Shown: positions 8,426 to 16,706 of the stretch, piece after piece
Numbering within the stretch: position 1 is the first letter of the stretch
Layout of the letters: each line of letters begins with the position of its first letter
Assembly (NCBI RefSeq): GCF_036906915.1
Contig: NZ_JBAKHX010000001.1
Coordinates: 444,772-508,771 of the forward strand
Source of the DNA: Phytohabitans sp036906915
GTDB lineage: Bacteria > Actinomycetota > Actinomycetes > Mycobacteriales > Micromonosporaceae
Length of the DNA: 64,000 nucleotides
Direction: 5' to 3'
Program-made: the position numbers and the translations under genes
The notes under the pieces: model-generated
Database searches by the model: none
What the model was told of the DNA's origin: nothing
The model's input: only the letters and a program-made list of their open reading frames with translations

Positions 8426-9607
8426 TCACAGCCGCTGGAGCAGGGACGCGGTGCCCAGCGAGCCGCCGCAGCACATCGTCACGAGCGCGTACTCGCCGCC
8501 GCAGCGCTCCAGCTCGTGCAGAGCGGTGGCGATGAGGCGGGTACCGGTAGCGCCCAGCGGATGCCCCAGCGCGATGGCACCGCCCGAGACGTTCAGCCGC
8601 TCGGCGTCCGCGCGGTACCGGCGGGACCAGGCCAGCACCACGGCGGCGAACGCCTCGTTCACCTCGTACCGGTCGATGTCGCCAAGCGCCATCCCGGACC
8701 GGTCGAGGAGCTTGGCGGTGGCCTCGATCGGCCCGTCCAGCAGGTAGTACGGGTCGGCGCCGGTGACGACCTGGTGCACCAGGCGAGCGCGCGGGCGCAG
8801 CCCTTCGGCGCGCGCGCGGTCCTCCGACATCCACAGCACCGCAGCCGCCCCGTCGGAGATCTGGGAGATCGTGGCGGCGGTGTGCAGACCATCCGGAAGC
8901 ACCGGCGCGAGCGCCGTGAGGCCTGTGGCCGTGCTCGGCCGCACCCCCTCGTCGCGGGTCACCTCGACCTGGCGCGGCTCGCCGGGCTCGCTGGGCTCGG
9001 CCTCAGGGCCCGGCACGGGCCCCTTGAGCGGGACGACCTCGCGGTCGAACCGCCCCTGCGCCCAGGCTGCCGCCGCCCGGTCCTGAGACAGCAACCCGTA
9101 CTCGTCCAGCTGCGCCCGGCTGACGCCCTCCCGGCGGGCGATCCGCTCCGCGCCGCCGAACTGGCTCTTCGGCGGATCCTGCCACGGATAGTCCGCGGTC
9201 TTGTAGTGGCCCGGTCCATTGTAGAGGTTGACGCCGATGGGTACGCGGCTCATGGACTCCACGCCACACGCGATGCCGACCTCGATGACGCCAGCGGTGA
9301 TGAGCGCGGCCACGAGGTGGTTCGCCTGCTGCCCACTGCCGCAGGACGCGTCCACCGTGGTGGCCGGTACTCGGTAGTCCAGGCCGGTGCTCAACCAGGC
9401 GTTGCGCGTGACGTTGAGGCTCTGCTCGCCGGCCTGGGTGACGCATCCCCCGATGATCTGATCCACCTCGCCGGGCGCCACACCGGCCCTTTCGATCACC
9501 GCGCGCTGCACCGCCCGCAGCAGCTCGACCGCCTTGAGCCCGGACAGTGAGCCGCCGCGCCTGCCGATCGGCGTGCGTACCGCCTCGACGATCACCGGTG
9601 TCGCCAT
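8426..9607 (-). CDS. thiolase (acetyl-CoA acyltransferase family)
   Basis: 393 aa from ATG 9607, with GGGGGAG upstream. The nucleophile Cys is in DASCGSGQQ, the catalytic His/Asn region is VNEAFAAVV, and the second Cys motif is MCCGGSLG. Full-length thiolase II size. It could form or cleave a beta-ketoacyl-CoA. It is first in an operon with a CoA-transferase and a ferredoxin, and divergent from two P450 genes. With the paired acyl-CoA dehydrogenases at 52-54 kb it could belong to a short beta-oxidation-like route; that link is inference. Confidence 0.9.
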   Translation of the reverse strand: MATPVIVEAVRTPIGRRGGSLSGLKAVELLRAVQRAVIERAGVAPGEVDQIIGGCVTQAGEQSLNVTRNAWLSTGLDYRVPATTVDASCGSGQQANHLVAALITAGVIEVGIACGVESMSRVPIGVNLYNGPGHYKTADYPWQDPPKSQFGGAERIARREGVSRAQLDEYGLLSQDRAAAAWAQGRFDREVVPLKGPVPGPEAEPSEPGEPRQVEVTRDEGVRPSTATGLTALAPVLPDGLHTAATISQISDGAAAVLWMSEDRARAEGLRPRARLVHQVVTGADPYYLLDGPIEATAKLLDRSGMALGDIDRYEVNEAFAAVVLAWSRRYRADAERLNVSGGAIALGHPLGATGTRLIATALHELERCGGEYALVTMCCGGSLGTASLLQRL

Positions 9608-9701
9608 ACGCTCCCCCGCCGATGTCGACTTCCACCAATGGTCTCTTTCACTCTCCACGGCTGCGGCCAGAAAAACAACACTCTTCGACCACGGGAGAAT
9701 C

Positions 9702-9718
9702 CACCATGATGGTGTATC
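9702..9718 (+). promoter_or_regulatory. palindromic CACCAT-g-ATGGTG element in thiolase/P450 divergent promoter
   Basis: CACCAT at 9702-9707, one base, then ATGGTGTATC at 9709-9718: a perfect inverted repeat with a 1-base centre. It lies 50 bases before the P450 start and about 95 bases before the thiolase start, so it could control both directions. Same sequence family as the elements near 6.86, 16.5, 37.2 and 62.6 kb. Confidence 0.6.
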
Positions 9719-9768
9719 GTCGCGGTCGAGTCGCAGTCGCTTCGCCGGGGCGTGATCGGGGGGTCTCG

Positions 9769-10989
9769 ATGCCCGAAGCCGTCACGGTCCTGCCGCCCCG
9801 ATTCGACGGCACGGACCCCGCCACAATGTCCAACCCGTATCCGGTCTACGCCAAGCTGCGCGCGGCGGGGCCGCTGTGCCGCTTCGGGCCGATGCAGTAC
9901 GGCGTGACCCGCTACGCGGACGTCAACGCGCTGATGCGCGATCCGCGGCTGCACAAGCACCTGATGCCGGAGGCCTTCTACCAGTTGGTGACCGGCCGGG
10001 GCCCGGCCAGCGAGTTCGTCGGCCAGATGGACAGCGTCCGTGGCGGCCCCGCCATCCAGCAGGCGATCGCCCACGAGTTCGGGCCCGCGGCGATACGGGC
10101 CCGCGCCGTCCGGATCGCCGCGGTGGTCGACGATCTGGTGGCGGCCATGCTGGCCGCGGGCCGCGCGGACACGGTGGCGGCCCTTGCCCGGCCGCTGCCG
10201 GTGGCGGTGCTCGGCGAGTTGCTGGGCGTACCGCCGGCCGAGCGCAGCGAGGTGGCGGCGCGGGTGGCGCCCCTGTCGGTCCTCGGCGACGCGCCGACCG
10301 CCGCCGGCCGGGCGATGGAGGCGGCCGACGCCGCCGTGCTGTGGCTGCGCGACTACTTCCGGGCGCTGCTGCGCGATCGGGCGCGGGCGCCACGCGATGA
10401 CCTGCTGAGCGGGATCGCCGCGGCGGCCGACGACGCCGCGGCACGCGACCGTGGCGCCGACGACGCCATCCGGCTGCTCTACGCCGGGCTGGACACCACG
10501 ACCAGCCTGATCGCCAGTGGGTGCGCGGCGCTCGCGGCGCACCCGGACCAGTACGCGCGGCTGCGCGCCGATCCATCCCTGGCGGCCACGGCGGTGGAGG
10601 AGTTCCTGCGCTACGACGCGCCGATCCAGACGACGGTGCGGATGGCCCGCGAGCCGGTGCAGGTCGGCGGCCGGTCGGTGCGCGCCGGTCGGGTACTCGT
10701 GCTCATGCTCGGCTGCGCCAATCACGACGACCGGCGGTTCCACCGGCCAGACCGGCTGGATGTCGGCCGGCGCCCCAACCCCCATCTGAGCTTCGGCGGC
10801 GGCCCTTACTTCTGCGTCGGCGCCGCGCTGGCCCGCGCGCAGGCCACCGCGGTGTTCGACCGGCTGGCCCGCGGCTGCGCGGCGCTGGAGCCGGACGGCG
10901 AGCCGATCCGCGCGCCACAGTTCAACTTCCGCTCGCACCAGCGCGTCCCGGTCCGGCTCACGCCGAGCGCGGGAGGTACGCGTGCCTGA
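9769..10989 (+). CDS. cytochrome P450 (CYP105/107-like), first of a pair
   Basis: 406 aa. Start chosen at ATG 9769 because GGGGGG lies 6-10 bases upstream and SNPYPVYAKLR then falls at the usual N-terminal distance. I-helix oxygen-binding motif AGLDTTT, ExxR as EEFLRYD, and heme-Cys loop FGGGPYFCVG (Tyr where most have His). It should be a soluble class I P450 needing ferredoxin. It overlaps the next P450 by 8 bases, so both are translationally coupled and probably tailor the PKS or NRPS product. Confidence 0.9.
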   Translation: MPEAVTVLPPRFDGTDPATMSNPYPVYAKLRAAGPLCRFGPMQYGVTRYADVNALMRDPRLHKHLMPEAFYQLVTGRGPASEFVGQMDSVRGGPAIQQAIAHEFGPAAIRARAVRIAAVVDDLVAAMLAAGRADTVAALARPLPVAVLGELLGVPPAERSEVAARVAPLSVLGDAPTAAGRAMEAADAAVLWLRDYFRALLRDRARAPRDDLLSGIAAAADDAAARDRGADDAIRLLYAGLDTTTSLIASGCAALAAHPDQYARLRADPSLAATAVEEFLRYDAPIQTTVRMAREPVQVGGRSVRAGRVLVLMLGCANHDDRRFHRPDRLDVGRRPNPHLSFGGGPYFCVGAALARAQATAVFDRLARGCAALEPDGEPIRAPQFNFRSHQRVPVRLTPSAGGTRA

Positions 10990-12235
10990 GCCGACCATGC
11001 TTGCGCTGACCGGCGATCCGCTGTACACCTTCGCGACCTCGCGGCAGTACCGGGTGGACCCATACCCGTTCCTCGCCGGACTGCGGCGCACATCACCGGT
11101 GCACCGCTCGACCGCCGGCTTCTGCCTGCTGACCCGGTACGAGGATGTCGCGCGGGCATTGCGCGACCCTGCGCTGGGCACCGCCAGCGTCACCGACTCG
11201 CCGCAGGACGGCGCGGTGGCCGGGATCGCCGAGGCGATCCGGCGCGGCGTCACCCGGCCGGTCAGCGCCCTCGATCCGCCGGAGCACGGCCGGGTCCGCC
11301 GCGCGCTCGCCGGCGCCTTTCCCCGCGACCTTTTCGAGACGCTGCGCGAGCCCGTGGAGCGGCGGGTCGACGAGTTGCTCGACGGCCTGCCCGCTGGCGA
11401 GGTGGTCGACGCGGTAAGCGCCTTGGCACTGCCGCTGCCGCTGGCGGTCGTCTGCGACCTGCTCGGTGTGCCCGACCGGGACCGCGAGGCGCTGGCTAGC
11501 TGGGGCAGCGCGCTCGCGGCCAACGGCGACCCGGGCTTCCTGCTGGCCGAGGAGCACCGCGGCGCGGCCCTGCGTGCGGAGCGCGACCTCGGCGCCTACT
11601 TCGGACGGCTGCTGGTGCGCCGGCGGCACCGCCCGGACGGCGGCCCCTTGGCCGCGCTGATCGCCGCCGGCGACGGCACCGACCGGCTGGCCTTCCACGA
11701 ACTGATGGCCAACAGCGCGTTCCTGTTCGTCAACGGGTATCACAACACGGTCAACCTGATCTCTCTCGGGCTGCTGGCTCTGCTGCGCAATCCCGACCAG
11801 TACGCGCGGCTGGGCGCCGAGCCGGACCTGGCGCCGGCCGCGGTGGAGGAGTTGCTGCGCTTCGACAGCCCGATCCAGTCCATCGCCCGGGTAGCGCGCG
11901 AGCGGTACGAGGTGGGCGGCGCGGTGCTGCCACCGGGTACCCAGGTCATGGCCATGGTCGGCGCGGCCCACCGCGATCCGGAGGCGTTCGAGGAGCCGGA
12001 CCGGCTGGATCTCGGGCGCCGGTCGTCGCGGCGGGCGCTGTCCTTCGGCGGCGGCGTGCACTACTGCCTCGGCGCGGCGGTCGCGCGGATGGAGGTCGAG
12101 GTGCTGCTGCGGGAGACGGCCCGCAGGTTTCCCGACCTGGCGCTCGCGGGGGCGCCGGAGTGGTCGTCGACGTTCACGCTGCGCGGGTTGGACCTGCTGC
12201 CGGTGCGCCTGGGCAAGCGGAGGCGGGAGGGCTGA
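10982..12235 (+). CDS. cytochrome P450 with atypical I-helix
   Basis: 417 aa, GTG start overlapping the previous P450. The heme-Cys loop FGGGVHYCLG and the ExxR helix (EELLRFD) are intact. The I-helix, normally AGxE/DTT, reads VNGYHNTV: the acidic residue and first Thr are replaced by His and Asn. Such changes occur in P450s that do not use ordinary proton delivery (for example peroxide users or coupling enzymes), so its chemistry may be unusual. It is followed 2 bases later by a PIG-L deacetylase. Confidence 0.88.
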   Translation: MPEPTMLALTGDPLYTFATSRQYRVDPYPFLAGLRRTSPVHRSTAGFCLLTRYEDVARALRDPALGTASVTDSPQDGAVAGIAEAIRRGVTRPVSALDPPEHGRVRRALAGAFPRDLFETLREPVERRVDELLDGLPAGEVVDAVSALALPLPLAVVCDLLGVPDRDREALASWGSALAANGDPGFLLAEEHRGAALRAERDLGAYFGRLLVRRRHRPDGGPLAALIAAGDGTDRLAFHELMANSAFLFVNGYHNTVNLISLGLLALLRNPDQYARLGAEPDLAPAAVEELLRFDSPIQSIARVARERYEVGGAVLPPGTQVMAMVGAAHRDPEAFEEPDRLDLGRRSSRRALSFGGGVHYCLGAAVARMEVEVLLRETARRFPDLALAGAPEWSSTFTLRGLDLLPVRLGKRRREG

Positions 12236-12237
12236 CG

Positions 12238-12909
12238 GTGACGCTGCTGGTGCTCTCGCCGCATCTCGACGATGCCGTGCTGTCCGCCGGCCAGTTCGTC
12301 GCCGCGCATCCGGACGCGGTCGTGGCGACGGTCTTCGCCGGCGTACCGGACGCCGGGGAGAACGGCGGGTACGACCGGCGTACCGGCTTCGCGAGCGCCG
12401 CCGAGGCGATGGCTCGCCGGCGCGACGAGGACGCCATCGCGCTCGCGCTGCTGCGCGCCCGCCCGGCACACCTGGATTTCCTCGACCGGCAGTACCGGCG
12501 GCCGAGCCCGGACGAGGCGATAGCGGATCGGCTGCGAGCGCTCATCGTGGCGCACCGCCCGGCTACCGTGCTGGGGCCCATCGGCCTGATCCACCCGGAC
12601 CACCGGCAGGTTGGCCGGGTGTGGCCAGCGGTGGCGCGCGAGTTTCCGGCGATGACCGTGCTCGCGTACGAGGACCTGCCGTACCGGGTGCAGTTTCCGC
12701 TGCGCGCCGCGGACGTGGTGCGGGCGTTCGCGGCGGCCCACGGTGCGGTCGAGATGGCGCCGGACGGCGGCCCGTTGGGTGTCAAGGCGCAGGCGATGCT
12801 CGCATACGCGTCGCAGCTCGCCACGGTCCAGCCGCTGGCCTGCCTGGCGCCGGAGCGGCTGTGGCGCCTGTTCGCGCGGCGCGACCGCGACCCGTCACCG
12901 ACGCCATGA
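12238..12909 (+). CDS. PIG-L/LmbE family N-deacetylase
   Basis: 223 aa from GTG 12238, two bases after the P450 stop. Zinc-site motifs PHLDDAVLS at the N-terminus and LIHPDHRQVG in the middle match GlcNAc-PI/MshB-type deacetylases. These remove N-acetyl groups from amino sugars, often after glycosyl transfer. With three glycosyltransferases in the cluster, deacetylation of an attached amino sugar is plausible. Some PIG-L proteins act on amide-linked acyl groups instead, so a sugar substrate is inference. Confidence 0.88.
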   Translation: MTLLVLSPHLDDAVLSAGQFVAAHPDAVVATVFAGVPDAGENGGYDRRTGFASAAEAMARRRDEDAIALALLRARPAHLDFLDRQYRRPSPDEAIADRLRALIVAHRPATVLGPIGLIHPDHRQVGRVWPAVAREFPAMTVLAYEDLPYRVQFPLRAADVVRAFAAAHGAVEMAPDGGPLGVKAQAMLAYASQLATVQPLACLAPERLWRLFARRDRDPSPTP

Positions 12910-12918
12910 TCGAAACGC

Positions 12919-12953
12919 GTGATCGAGACTTCAGCCCGCGGATCCTCGATCAC
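12919..12953. terminator. 9-bp inverted repeat between convergent genes
   Basis: GTGATCGAG at 12919-12927 and CTCGATCAC at 12945-12953 form a perfect 9-bp stem with a 17-base loop, between the PIG-L stop (12909) and overlapping the stop codon of the convergent glycosyltransferase (12950). Position favours a bidirectional terminator. No T-tract is present, which is common in actinomycetes. Confidence 0.5.
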
Positions 12954-14182
12954 CGGGCGGCCCCGGCCGCCATCGCCAGCAGCTCACCGGCCGCCACGCG
13001 GTAGCCGTCCTCGGCCCGCAGCCGGGTGCCGAGCGCACTGGCCGAGTCGGCGAGCGTCAGGGCCCGCACCAGCGCCGACTCCAGCCGTCGCGCGGAGAGC
13101 CGGTGCCAGTCCAGCCGGACACCGGCCCCGTGCGCGGCGACCACCTCAGCACTCTCGAACTGGTCCACAATGGAGGGCGTCACGACGGCTGGCACGCCGG
13201 CCGCCGCGAAAGCGGTCGACGTGCCCAGACCGCCATAGTGGACGGCGGCGCGAGCGCGGGGCGCGATCACCGATAGGGGGATGTAACGGTCCACGTAGCA
13301 GCCGCCGTCGGCACCCACCCGGTCGGCGCTGTAGTCGATGACCACAGACCGCAGGCCGAGCCGGCGGCAGACCTCGGCCGCCGCCGCCCGGAAGCCGCCG
13401 GTGGGCAGGTGCGGCGGCGCCCGGAAGACCAACGGCGGCTCGCCGTCGTCAAGGAAACGCTCCAGCGGCCGCCGGTTGCGCCACATGCGTGTGGTGTCCC
13501 AGCTGGCCAGGCCGGTGGCGACCACGGCCGGGGCGAGCCGGCGGGAGTCCAGAAACAGCGGGGAGGTCAGCAGCAGCGTCCGCTGCGCCGACCGGTTGAG
13601 GTCGAGGAAGGAGCTCGGCTCGCCGGGCAGCCCGCAGCGCTGCCACACCGCGCGCACCGCCGGCAGGAACCGCCGGTCGAGGCGGCGCTCGAACAGCCAC
13701 CACGCGAGCCGGTTGGCAGCCGTGCCGAGTGAGCGGCGGGGCAGGTACAGCGGCATCCGCTCGGCGTTGCGGAAAAGCCAGGTGGCCGGGCTGACAGTCA
13801 CGCACGGCAGGCCCCGCGCGCGCGCCAGAATCGGTGCGGCGAGCTGGATGGGGTGGGCGACGACGATGTCCCGATCGGTCAGCACCGGTGCCAGCTGCGT
13901 GACAGTCTGGTCCAGCGGCTCGACGACCCGCCGGAGGGTCAGGCCCAGAAACGTGGCCATCCGCCGGCCCGGCCGCGGGTCCAGCGACAGATCCGACACC
14001 CGCGCCGCGGCGAGCGTGTGCTGCGGCAGCCGCTCCGCGCGCGCCAGCGTCTCGACCTCCGGTCCGGCGGCGAGCAGCACCTCGGCGCCGGCAGCGGCGA
14101 GCGCCTTGGCCAGCCCGACAAAGGGCAGCGTGTCGCCGAACGAGCCGCCGGTGACCAGGACGTACCGGGAACCGCCGGTCAT
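12950..14182 (-). CDS. GT1-family glycosyltransferase (UGT/MGT type)
   Basis: 410 aa from ATG 14182, which overlaps the upstream esterase stop as ATGA. The N-terminal VTGGSFGDTLPFVGLAKAL is the GT-B acceptor domain start, with the usual AHP segment. In the C-terminal domain, AVHYGGLGTSTAFAAAGVPAVV is the nucleotide-sugar-binding region (HHGGxGT-type, here HYGGLGT). It transfers a sugar from an NDP donor to a natural-product aglycone. It is one of three glycosyltransferases; the donor could be the heptose made by genes at the right end, but this is not shown. Confidence 0.9.
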   Translation of the reverse strand: MTGGSRYVLVTGGSFGDTLPFVGLAKALAAAGAEVLLAAGPEVETLARAERLPQHTLAAARVSDLSLDPRPGRRMATFLGLTLRRVVEPLDQTVTQLAPVLTDRDIVVAHPIQLAAPILARARGLPCVTVSPATWLFRNAERMPLYLPRRSLGTAANRLAWWLFERRLDRRFLPAVRAVWQRCGLPGEPSSFLDLNRSAQRTLLLTSPLFLDSRRLAPAVVATGLASWDTTRMWRNRRPLERFLDDGEPPLVFRAPPHLPTGGFRAAAAEVCRRLGLRSVVIDYSADRVGADGGCYVDRYIPLSVIAPRARAAVHYGGLGTSTAFAAAGVPAVVTPSIVDQFESAEVVAAHGAGVRLDWHRLSARRLESALVRALTLADSASALGTRLRAEDGYRVAAGELLAMAAGAAR

Positions 14183-15720
14183 GCCAGCGAGGCCCAGAAG
14201 GCGCACCGGTGGTCGGCGGTGAAGGCGTCCGAGGGCGCGGTCCGGTCAGGTGCCAGCCGCTGGACCGGCCCGCCGGACCCGTGTGCCGGCCACGGCGCCA
14301 CGCCGATCGCGGCGGGACGGCCGGTGCGGGCGAACGCCAGCCAGTAGTGGGCCATCTGTCGCGACAGCCGTTGCTGTGCCGGGCTGAGCCGCACGTCGAC
14401 CCCGACAAGCCGGAACAGGTACGGCAGCTCCGCCGCGTGGTACGCGCCCAGCGGGAGGCTGTCCGGCAGCGGTACGACAGGCGGCGCCTGCGGGTCGTCG
14501 AATTCGTACCCGTAGACGGTCGTGCGGCTGGCCAGCAACGCTCGCGACTGCGCCGCCGGGCAGGAGAACCAGGCGTCCGTGGTCAGCGCCGAGTAGGCGA
14601 GGCCCGGCGAGCCGAACGCGGCCGAGGGGTACTCGGCCAGCACCTTGGCGGCGGCGCCGCCAAACTGGGCGCCGACCACGGCCCGGTACGTCTCCTCCGA
14701 CATCGGGGTGCCGGCGGCGTCGAACTGAAGGGCGGTGAAGATCCGCGTCTCGTCGTGCGTGGTCCCTTCCATCACCGGCACCCGGTGCACCCGGCCGGCG
14801 GCCACCGCCTCGGGGACCGATGTGGGCAACACGGCGCCGTCGACGGCGGGTCCCCACTCGGTGCCGGCCGCGGCGGCGAGCAGCTCGGTCACAGGGGCGG
14901 CGCGCAGGCAGGCCGCGCTGTCGCAGCCGAGCTGGCCGGCGAAGGCGCTGCCTGCGGCGAGCGCGTCCGCCGCTGGCGCCGTCGGGGTCACGCACGAGCC
15001 GCTCTGGACGATCGCGCGGGTGAAGAGCCCCGCCGCGCGTGGCGAGGCCAGGTGGGCGCAGACGGCGACCGCGCCGGCCGACTGCCCGAAGAGGGTCACC
15101 CGGCCGGGGTCGCCGCCGAACCGGGCGATGTTGCGCCGCACCCAGGCGAGCGCGGCCTGCTGGTCGAGAAGGCCGTAGTTTCCGGCCGATCCGGTCTTCA
15201 TCTGGCCGCCGAGCTGCGGATGCGCCAGGAAGCCGAGCGCCCCGAGCCGGTAGTTGACCGTGACCACCACGGCGTCGCCGGCGGCGAGCAGCGGGTCGGG
15301 CCGGTACCGGTCGCTCGAGCCGGTGACGAAGCTGCCGCCGTGCAGCCACACCATCACCGGTAGCCGCCCGGTGGCTCGGCGGGGCACGTGCACGTTGACG
15401 GTGAGGCAGTCCTCTGCGGTGCTGCCCGTGAAGCCGTTGAAGACGTCCGGGCTCTGGGCGCACCACGGCCCCGCGGCGGTGGCGGCGCGCACGCCGGTCC
15501 ACGGCACGGGGGCGGCGGGCGGGCGCCAGCGCCGCTCACCGGTCGGGGGCGCGGCGTACGGCACGCCGAGGAAGTCGATCGACCGGGCCGCCACCACGCC
15601 GCGGACGGCACCGGCCTCGGTGCGCACCACGTCTGGCCTGGTCGTCGCCGCGGCGGCCGGGCCGACGCCGGCGCCGACCAGCGCGACCGCCAGCGCCGCC
15701 GCCACACGGAACCTCAACAT
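14179..15720 (-). CDS. secreted type B carboxylesterase
   Basis: 513 aa from ATG 15720. The first ~25 residues (Arg, then an Ala/Val/Leu-rich stretch ending in AAAA) look like a Sec signal peptide, so the enzyme is probably exported. Family motifs: FLGVPYAAPP, EDCLTVNVHVP, oxyanion loop WLHGGSF, and nucleophile elbow FGQSAGAV. The start overlaps the hydrolase stop by 7 bases. It could hydrolyse or activate an ester-bearing product outside the cell, or be a general esterase. Confidence 0.9.
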   Translation of the reverse strand: MLRFRVAAALAVALVGAGVGPAAAATTRPDVVRTEAGAVRGVVAARSIDFLGVPYAAPPTGERRWRPPAAPVPWTGVRAATAAGPWCAQSPDVFNGFTGSTAEDCLTVNVHVPRRATGRLPVMVWLHGGSFVTGSSDRYRPDPLLAAGDAVVVTVNYRLGALGFLAHPQLGGQMKTGSAGNYGLLDQQAALAWVRRNIARFGGDPGRVTLFGQSAGAVAVCAHLASPRAAGLFTRAIVQSGSCVTPTAPAADALAAGSAFAGQLGCDSAACLRAAPVTELLAAAAGTEWGPAVDGAVLPTSVPEAVAAGRVHRVPVMEGTTHDETRIFTALQFDAAGTPMSEETYRAVVGAQFGGAAAKVLAEYPSAAFGSPGLAYSALTTDAWFSCPAAQSRALLASRTTVYGYEFDDPQAPPVVPLPDSLPLGAYHAAELPYLFRLVGVDVRLSPAQQRLSRQMAHYWLAFARTGRPAAIGVAPWPAHGSGGPVQRLAPDRTAPSDAFTADHRCAFWASLA

Positions 15721-16514
15721 GGCCGTTCCTCTCGGATGGGTGCCAGGTCGGGGCATGCCTGGCTGACGAACGCGGACAGGTAGGCCGCCACGAGACCGGC
15801 CTGGTCGATGTGGCACATGTGGGACAGCGTGGGTTCGCGCAGGATGGTGGCGCGCGGCAGCTCTTGGGAGAGCACGTCGACGCGCCCATGGGTCAGGGAG
15901 TCGTCGTCCAACCCCGACATGATCAGCGTCGGCACCGAGACCGTGGACAGGGCGAGGTCGCCGCTGGCGATGAACTCGTCGAACAACGCCAGCACGTACA
16001 TCGGGCCGATCCGGTCGATCATCTTGTCCAGTCGGGACTCGATCGCGGCCTCGTCGGTCCGGCCGCCGCGGGCCAGCAGCCGCCGGCGCAGCTGCTCGCG
16101 GACCACGCCCTGCAACCGGTCCCGGAACGTGTCGAACAGCTCCCAGTCAACCCGCCATCCGGCGGGGCGGTACTGGGGCGCGAGCAGCGTCGCGGCGCGC
16201 AGCGGTGGCTTGCCGCTGGCGAGCGTCTCGAGCACCGCGGAGGCGCCGAGGGAGTGCCCCACCAGGACATCCACCGGATCGGGCAGCCCGTCCAGGGCCC
16301 GGCGCAGCCAACCGCCGCTGTTGGCTTCCCGGCGCCAGCGGTGTCCGCTGTCGGTGCCCCATGGCATGTCGAAGGCCACCAGCCGCCAGGATTCCGGCAG
16401 GCGCTCGGCCAGCACCTGCCAGGTTCCCCACGTGTCCTGGATGCCGTGCACGAAAGCGACCAGAGGGCCGGAGCCGGTCTCTGGACGCAGCGGATGGGCC
16501 ACGGGTGCGGTCAT
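15714..16514 (-). CDS. alpha/beta hydrolase
   Basis: 266 aa. Oxyanion VHGIQDTW, nucleophile elbow VGHSLGAS, acid region MSGLDDDSL and catalytic His in LSHMCH are all present. Paralogous to the truncated hydrolase at the left edge. First gene of the operon hydrolase-esterase-glycosyltransferase; an ATGGTGTATC element ends 20 bases before its ATG. A role in product release or ester hydrolysis is inference. Confidence 0.85.
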   Translation of the reverse strand: MTAPVAHPLRPETGSGPLVAFVHGIQDTWGTWQVLAERLPESWRLVAFDMPWGTDSGHRWRREANSGGWLRRALDGLPDPVDVLVGHSLGASAVLETLASGKPPLRAATLLAPQYRPAGWRVDWELFDTFRDRLQGVVREQLRRRLLARGGRTDEAAIESRLDKMIDRIGPMYVLALFDEFIASGDLALSTVSVPTLIMSGLDDDSLTHGRVDVLSQELPRATILREPTLSHMCHIDQAGLVAAYLSAFVSQACPDLAPIREERPC

Positions 16515-16534
16515 CTATCCCTCGATCCACAGTG

Positions 16535-16609
16535 GATACACCATCGTGTTTGTCGGGTTGCCGTCGCAGTATATCGGCATGTGGCGCCTCACCGACACCT
16601 CGAATGGTG
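16535..16609. promoter_or_regulatory. divergent promoter region with two CACCAT/ATGGTG elements
   Basis: GATACACCAT at 16535-16544 (reads ATGGTGTATC toward the hydrolase, 20 bases before its start) and ATGGTG at 16604-16609 (plus orientation, about 97 bases before the carbamoyltransferase start). The whole 16515-16706 gap is relatively AT-rich for this DNA and holds no ORF. It probably contains both divergent promoters. Confidence 0.5.
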
Positions 16610-16706
16610 GTTGTTGGGGTTCCTTTCACTCACCGCGTTGGTTATTCTCCATGGCTAGCAGCTTGGATGTTTCGGTACCGTCGCGGCTCACGGGGGTTCT
16701 GCTGAC

